Of a stretch of DNA of 16,893 nucleotides, positions 12,538 to 16,893 are shown in pieces. Made by a program: the position numbers and the translations under genes. Location: the NCBI GenBank assembly GCA_017553815.1, contig JAFZJT010000227.1, positions 1 to 16,893 of the forward strand. The letters are read 5' to 3'. Every line of letters begins with the position of its first letter. Position 1 is the stretch's first letter. The notes beneath the pieces are model-generated. The model did no database searches. It had not been told where the DNA came from and worked only from the letters and a program-made list of their open reading frames with translations. The stretch is from Clostridia bacterium. GTDB taxonomy: Bacteria > Bacillota_A > Clostridia > Christensenellales > CAG-138.

Positions 12538-13898
12538 GGGTCATCTATGAGGACAATCATCTGCTGGTCGTCGAAAAGCCCGTGAATATGCCCGTGCAGG
12601 CGGACTCGAGCGGCGACGCGGATCTTCTGTCCGAAGCGAAAAACTATATTAAGGAAAAGTATAATAAGCCCGGCGAGGTCTATCTCGGGCTTGTTCACCG
12701 TCTCGACAGGCCGGTGGGCGGCGTGATGGTTTTTGCGCGAACGAGCAAGGCGGCCGCGAGGCTGACCGAAGCCGTAAAGGCGCGAAAGCTTGTTAAAAAA
12801 TACGCTGCGATAGTCGAAAGCTCGTTTCCCGCGTTTGGAAGTCTTACAGATTATATCATTCGAGATGAGAATACGCACTCCTCGCGCATCGTATCGAAGG
12901 ACACGCCAGGAGCACAGCTTGCCAAGCTCGATTTTGCTTTGGTTGCCGAGAAAAATTCGCAGTCGCTCGTCGATATTTCGCTTCAAACCGGGCGGCATCA
13001 TCAGATCAGGGCGCAGTTCGCGGGGATGGGCAGGCCGCTTTACGGCGACCAACGATACAACAAAAATGCGCGGGCGGGGCAGCAGATCGCGCTCTACGCC
13101 TACAGCCTGACCTTCGAGCACCCGACGCTCCATGAGAGCCTGACCTTCACGAGCGTGCCGCACGGCGCAAGCTGGGCTAATTTCACCGGGGAGCTGATCG
13201 CGCTGACGAACGGCGTGCGCTGCTCCTATATCGACGAAGAACTAATCGCCGTCAACAAAACGCCCGATATCTCGGTCGCGGTTGCGGACGGTGGAGAGGA
13301 CACGCTCGAGGCGCGGCTTTCGCTCGCTTTCGGCGAGGTCTACCCGGTGCATCGGCTCGACGCGGCGACGAGCGGGCTCGTGCTCTTTGCAAGAAACGAA
13401 ATTGTGAGGGATGAGCTGATGGCGCATTTTGCTTCGCGTGATATAAAAAAGCTATACAAGGCTTATATTTTCGGCGCCCCGCCGAAAAGAGAGGATATTC
13501 TCACTCTCCATGCCGAGAAGGACGCGGAGGGAGCGAGGGTCAGCGTTTTTGACAGCCCTACGCGGAACTCGCGCGAGATGAAAACGGGCTATCGCGTAAT
13601 CAAGACCTTCAGCTTGAACGGCGAAAAAATCAGCCTTCTTGAAATAGAACTTTTTACGGGCAGGACGCATCAAATTCGCGCAAGCCTCGCGCATATCGGC
13701 TGTCCCGTCATAGGGGACGACAAATACGGCGACCGGCGCAAAAACAGGCTCTTTCCAAATCGTCTCCTGCTCGCGGCGGTGCGCGTGGAGCTTCCGAAGC
13801 TTTCGGGCGCACTCGAATCATTGAGCGGAAAAACCATCGTGATCGAGCCGCCGTTCGGCGTGGACTGCAGCGGGGAGATGAGCGTTTGCAGGGTGTGA
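12531..13898 (+). CDS. Tandem two-domain RluA-family pseudouridine synthase
   Basis: RluA-type enzymes isomerise uridine to pseudouridine in rRNA or tRNA. This 455-residue protein holds two complete catalytic domains in one frame. Domain 1 (about 1-215) has YEDNHLLVVEKPVNMPVQAD, GLVHRLDRPVGGVMVFAR with catalytic Asp 59, LQTGRHHQIRAQFA and PLYGDQRYN. Domain 2 (about 225-445) has LIAVNKTPDISV, YPVHRLDAATSGLVLFAR with catalytic Asp 277, LFTGRTHQIRASLAHIGCPV and GDDKYG. No S4 domain is seen. The halves belong to different subtypes (HRLDRPVGG and HRLDAATSG), so this looks like a fusion of two genes, not a recent duplication. It lacks its own SD and starts inside the 20-codon leader ORF. mnmG follows after 32 bases. 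The target uridines are unknown. Confidence 0.9.
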   Translation: MLRVIYEDNHLLVVEKPVNMPVQADSSGDADLLSEAKNYIKEKYNKPGEVYLGLVHRLDRPVGGVMVFARTSKAAARLTEAVKARKLVKKYAAIVESSFPAFGSLTDYIIRDENTHSSRIVSKDTPGAQLAKLDFALVAEKNSQSLVDISLQTGRHHQIRAQFAGMGRPLYGDQRYNKNARAGQQIALYAYSLTFEHPTLHESLTFTSVPHGASWANFTGELIALTNGVRCSYIDEELIAVNKTPDISVAVADGGEDTLEARLSLAFGEVYPVHRLDAATSGLVLFARNEIVRDELMAHFASRDIKKLYKAYIFGAPPKREDILTLHAEKDAEGARVSVFDSPTRNSREMKTGYRVIKTFSLNGEKISLLEIELFTGRTHQIRASLAHIGCPVIGDDKYGDRRKNRLFPNRLLLAAVRVELPKLSGALESLSGKTIVIEPPFGVDCSGEMSVCRV

Positions 13899-13930
13899 AA
13901 CCAAGGGGAAAGCCCGATAAATAAATCATA

Positions 13931-15847
13931 ATGACTTATAAATATTCAGAAAAATTCGACATAATCGTTGCAGGTGCGGGTCATGCCGGGGTCGAGGCGG
14001 CACTTTGCTGTGCGCGGCTTGGGCTTCGCACGCTCATCCTCTGCCTTAACCTCGATTCGATAGCGCTTTGCGCCTGCAATCCCGCGATAGGCGGAACGAG
14101 CAAGGGGCATCTCGTGCGCGAGATAGACGCGCTCGGCGGCGAAATGGGGCTTGCGGCGGACGAGACCTTCCTTCAGATGCGGATGCTGAATCTCAGCAAG
14201 GGTTCCGCAGTGCATTCGCTGCGCGCCCAGATCGATAAAAACCGCTATCACCTGCGCATGAAGCGCGTTCTTGAAAGGGAAAATTCTCTTACAATTACTC
14301 AGGATGAATGCGAGCGGATACTCGTTGAAAACGGCAGGGTGTCGGGCGTCATCTGCGCGGGCGGCACCAAATACTCCTGCCGTGCGCTCGTCGTTTGCAC
14401 GGGCGTGTACCTGAAAAGTCGCATCCATATCGGCGAATACAGCCGCGAACAGGGGCCGAGCGGGCTTGCGCGCGCCGAGGGGCTCTCCGATTCGCTCACG
14501 GAGCTCGGTTTTTCGCTGCGCCGCTTTAAAACCGGCACGCCGCCGCGCGTATTGAAGCGCAGCCTCGCGCTCGAGCGGATGAGCGAGCAGGCGGGGGATG
14601 AGCCTATTCCGAAGTTTTCCTTTTTAACCAAGGAAAATTCGCGGCTCCAGCTTCCCTGCCACATGACCTATACGAACGAGAGGACGCACGAGGCCATACT
14701 CGCGGGGCTCGACCGCTCGCCGATGTTCAGCGGCAGGATAAACGCCGCGCCCACGCGCTACTGCCCCTCTATCGAGGATAAGCTCGTGCGCTTCGCGGAT
14801 AAGGAGCGGCATCAGCTTTTCATTGAACCCGAGGGAGAATCGACAGACGAAATGTATGTTCAAGGCTTTTCGACGAGCCTTCCGAGGGACGTTCAGCTCG
14901 CGGCGCTTCGCACCATCGAGGGAATGGAGAACTGCGAGATAACGCGCTTTGGATACGCTATCGAGTACGACTGCATCGACCCGACGGCGCTCGACCCGAC
15001 GCTCGGGAGCCGAAATATCGCGGGGCTGTACTTCGCGGGCCAGCTCAACGGCTCGAGCGGCTATGAGGAGGCCGCGGCGCAGGGCATCCTTGCGGGAATC
15101 AACGCCGCGCAGTTCGTTCGCGGCGAGCCGCCGCTCGTTTTGAAGCGCTCGGACGCCTATATCGGCGTGCTTGCGGACGACCTTTCCACCAAGGGCACGA
15201 ACGAGCCCTACCGCATGATGACTGGCAGAGCGGAGTATCGGCTCATTTTACGGCAGGATAACGCCGACCTGCGCCTGACCGAATTCGGTCGGAATATCGG
15301 GCTTGTTTCCGATGAACGGTACGATAAATTGATGCGCAAAAAGGAAGAGATAGTGCGGGCGAAGCAGGCGCTCGGAGCCGTCGTGCCGCCAAGCGAGTCG
15401 CTGAACAGGCTCCTTGCGGAGAAGGGCGAGAGCTGCGTGATTACGGGCGTTCGCCTTTCGGAGCTTTTAAAGCGCAACTCCATAGGCTATACCGATCTGC
15501 AATTGCTTTTTGACAGCCTGCCGAACGTCTCGGAAGAAGCTCGCGAGCAGGTCGAGATCGAGGCGCATTACGGCGGCTATATCGAGCGCGAAAACGAGCG
15601 CATAAGGCGTTTTGAAAGCCAAGAAAACATCTTATTGCCAAACGATTTGGACTACGCCGCAATCAGCGGTCTTAGGCTTGAGGCGCGGCAGAAGCTCGCG
15701 GCGCAGCGCCCGCGCAGCCTCGGTCAAGCGAGCCGTATCTCGGGCGTTTCGCCCTCGGATATCGCGGTGCTACTGATAAGATTGAAGGCGCTCGGCGCGG
15801 ATAAAATCATCGAAAACTCGGGCGAAAGCGGGGGAGAGCAAGCATGA
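13931..15847 (+). CDS. mnmG: tRNA uridine 5-carboxymethylaminomethyl modification enzyme MnmG (GidA)
   Basis: MnmG, an FAD enzyme, works with MnmE to install the cmnm5 group on the wobble uridine of certain tRNAs. It has 638 residues, full length. Motifs are the FAD-binding VAGAGHAGVEAALCCARLG (13-31), CNPAIGGTSKGHLVREIDALGG, KGSAVHSLRAQIDK, EQGPSGLARAEGLSDSL, FKTGTPPRV, YCPSIEDK, FIEPEGE, VQGFSTSLP, LYFAGQLNGSSGYEEAAAQG, TGRAEYRLILRQDNADLRL and the C-terminal helical part ending with the LGQASRISGVSPSDIAVLL region. MnmE is not in the window. No good SD is near ATG 13931: the GGGG at about 13905 is over 20 bases away, and the leader is AT-rich (ATAAATAAATCATA). The stop overlaps rsmG as ATGA. 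Confidence 0.98.
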   Translation: MTYKYSEKFDIIVAGAGHAGVEAALCCARLGLRTLILCLNLDSIALCACNPAIGGTSKGHLVREIDALGGEMGLAADETFLQMRMLNLSKGSAVHSLRAQIDKNRYHLRMKRVLERENSLTITQDECERILVENGRVSGVICAGGTKYSCRALVVCTGVYLKSRIHIGEYSREQGPSGLARAEGLSDSLTELGFSLRRFKTGTPPRVLKRSLALERMSEQAGDEPIPKFSFLTKENSRLQLPCHMTYTNERTHEAILAGLDRSPMFSGRINAAPTRYCPSIEDKLVRFADKERHQLFIEPEGESTDEMYVQGFSTSLPRDVQLAALRTIEGMENCEITRFGYAIEYDCIDPTALDPTLGSRNIAGLYFAGQLNGSSGYEEAAAQGILAGINAAQFVRGEPPLVLKRSDAYIGVLADDLSTKGTNEPYRMMTGRAEYRLILRQDNADLRLTEFGRNIGLVSDERYDKLMRKKEEIVRAKQALGAVVPPSESLNRLLAEKGESCVITGVRLSELLKRNSIGYTDLQLLFDSLPNVSEEAREQVEIEAHYGGYIERENERIRRFESQENILLPNDLDYAAISGLRLEARQKLAAQRPRSLGQASRISGVSPSDIAVLLIRLKALGADKIIENSGESGGEQA

Positions 15848-16557
15848 AACAGCAGGTAGTTCCCGATAGCGGCAAGGTGCGCGAGCTGATCGCCAGGCAC
15901 ATCCCGCAGGCGGATAAAACGCAGACGGAACAGCTAATTACATACTACGAAATGCTTATCGAGCGCAATAACGTTATGAATCTGACCGCCGTGACCGACC
16001 CCGAGGGCGTCGTGCTTCGGCATTTTGCGGACAGCCTTATCCCGATGGGCGAGATTACGGAGGGTGCGAAGGTCATCGACGTCGGCACGGGCGCGGGGCT
16101 TCCGGGCGTTCCGCTTTGCATTTTGCGCCCCGATATCGAGCTGACCCTGCTCGATTCTCTCAATAAACGCATTGCTTTTTTGGACGAGGTGAACGCCGCG
16201 CTCTCGCTCGGAGCCGTCACGGTCCACACACGCGCCGAGGACGGCGGCAGGGATAAAAAATACCGCGAGCGCTTCGATTTCGCGCTCTCCCGCGCCGTTG
16301 CGGAGCTTCGCGTCGTGGCGGAGTGGACGCTTCCGTTCGTCAAGGTCGGCGGATGCTCGCTGATGTACAAGGGGCCCGGCGCGGCGGAGGAGCTTACGAA
16401 CGCTCAAAACGCGCTGAAGCTGCTGAACGCCAAGGCAAGGATTCTGAAATCCGAGCCCGAATGGGGCGAAAGGAATATCGTTATTGCCGAAAAAAACGCG
16501 GCTTTGAGCGCGAAATACCCGAGAAAGGCGGGAACGGCTGGGAAGAATCCGTTGTGA
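15844..16557 (+). CDS. rsmG: 16S rRNA (guanine527-N7)-methyltransferase RsmG (GidB)
   Basis: RsmG methylates N7 of G527 in 16S rRNA; its loss gives low-level streptomycin resistance in several bacteria. It has 237 residues, normal. It shows YYEMLIERNNVMNLTAVTD, RHFADSLIP, the SAM-binding VIDVGTGAGLPGVPL (77-91), LLDSLNKRIAFLDEV, a RAED turn, FALSRAVAELRVVAEW and LMYKGP. The ATG overlaps the mnmG stop (ATGA), as in the common mnmG-rsmG arrangement. No terminator is seen after the stop. Confidence 0.97.
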   Translation: MKQQVVPDSGKVRELIARHIPQADKTQTEQLITYYEMLIERNNVMNLTAVTDPEGVVLRHFADSLIPMGEITEGAKVIDVGTGAGLPGVPLCILRPDIELTLLDSLNKRIAFLDEVNAALSLGAVTVHTRAEDGGRDKKYRERFDFALSRAVAELRVVAEWTLPFVKVGGCSLMYKGPGAAEELTNAQNALKLLNAKARILKSEPEWGERNIVIAEKNAALSAKYPRKAGTAGKNPL

Positions 16558-16600
16558 GTTTGGCTATTGTAGGGGACTAAATGGTAAAGGAGGATACTTG

Positions 16601-16723
16601 GTGAACGGATTAGTGTTTAATCAACATCTATTTCTTATTGTACTTGGTATTTCGTTCGGCATATTTCTCGGATGGAAGATTTACAGAAATTATAATAGGA
16701 ATCCATTCTTCCCCCGCAAATAG
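16601..16723 (+). CDS. Small single-pass membrane protein, possibly the N-terminal part of a frameshifted gene
   Basis: AGGAGG (16588-16593) lies 7 bases before GTG 16601; an in-frame TTG directly precedes it. The frame gives 40 residues: a short polar N-terminus, one transmembrane helix (LFLIVLGISFGIFLGW), then a basic stretch (KIYRNYNRN) and Pro-Phe, ending at TAG 16721. The topology would be Nout-Cin by the positive-inside rule. The stop comes just after a C5 tract (16711-16715). One more C, or a -1 slip there, would continue into the open frame that runs to the window edge. The AT-rich composition differs from the rest of the window. No function is recognised. Confidence 0.6.
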   Translation: MNGLVFNQHLFLIVLGISFGIFLGWKIYRNYNRNPFFPRK

Positions 16724-16893
16724 AAATAGAATTTGATATAAGTTATAAAAAGAACGTAGAGTATTCTGATTATATTGATAACTGGATTATCGACCATAAG
16801 GCCGACGATTATAGGGGTCTGTTTCTTAAAAAACTGGATTCTTGGTTTGCCGACAATGAAGAGGATTTACATCACAATGTATTTTTGAAAAAG
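16699..16893 (+). CDS. Open acidic frame running off the right edge, possible continuation of the membrane protein
   Basis: After a TAG at 16696 this frame is open to the last base. It reads PPQIEIEFDISYKKNVEY, then a Trp/Asp-rich helical-looking region (YIDNWIIDHKADDYRG, KKLDSWFADNEEDL). There is no ATG or GTG start or Shine-Dalgarno within it (an ATT at 16705 is the only weak option). That is why it is read as a downstream part of the gene starting at 16601, joined across the C5 tract by a -1 shift. It could be a pseudogene, a sequencing indel or programmed frameshifting. The 3' end is outside the window. No family is recognised. Confidence 0.4.

Overview
The window looks like a piece of a spore-forming Clostridia-type (Firmicutes) chromosome with moderately high GC. 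The evidence is Shine-Dalgarno-led genes, sigma-A-like promoters, a spmA-spmB spore maturation pair, an ECF folate transporter S component behind a THF riboswitch, an LCP cell-wall protein, and soj/spo0J, mnmG and rsmG, genes usually found near oriC. No species can be named. I see no transposase, CRISPR array, phage gene, tRNA or rRNA.

Layout. Positions 2-1087 (+) hold a 5'-truncated LytR-CpsA-Psr protein. Positions 1333-2256 (+) encode a diacylglycerol/lipid kinase, followed by a pair of convergent terminators. Reading leftward from about 5900 is a folate block: promoter, THF riboswitch, a FolT-type ECF S component with an unusual N-terminal zinc ribbon, and folC overlapping it by ATGA. A lipoprotein of unknown function follows with its own promoter, which is laid over the folC terminator. 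From 6083 everything reads rightward: a LOG-family nucleotide hydrolase, a UspA-like protein, a small acidic conserved-looking protein, spmA-spmB, comB, parA-parB, an RlmI-like methyltransferase, a 20-codon leader ORF, a tandem two-domain RluA pseudouridine synthase, mnmG and rsmG. The last 300 bases are AT-rich and hold a small membrane-anchor ORF and a second open frame that may be its frameshifted continuation.

How the genes fit together. The folate block couples uptake (FolT) to intracellular retention (FolC polyglutamylation) under THF sensing. The parA-parB pair comes with two identical parS-like 16-mers. One lies just upstream of the parA promoter. The other is the core of a strong terminator-like hairpin upstream of spmA. 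The right-hand block (methyltransferase, pseudouridine synthase, mnmG, rsmG) is devoted to rRNA and tRNA modification.

The most notable points are the riboswitch with a possible Shine-Dalgarno-sequestering platform, the zinc-ribbon/FolT fusion, the parS-in-hairpin arrangement, the tandem RluA enzyme with a probable coupling leader peptide, a possibly leaderless spmA, and the possible frameshift at the right edge. I found no clearly unprecedented multi-gene system.
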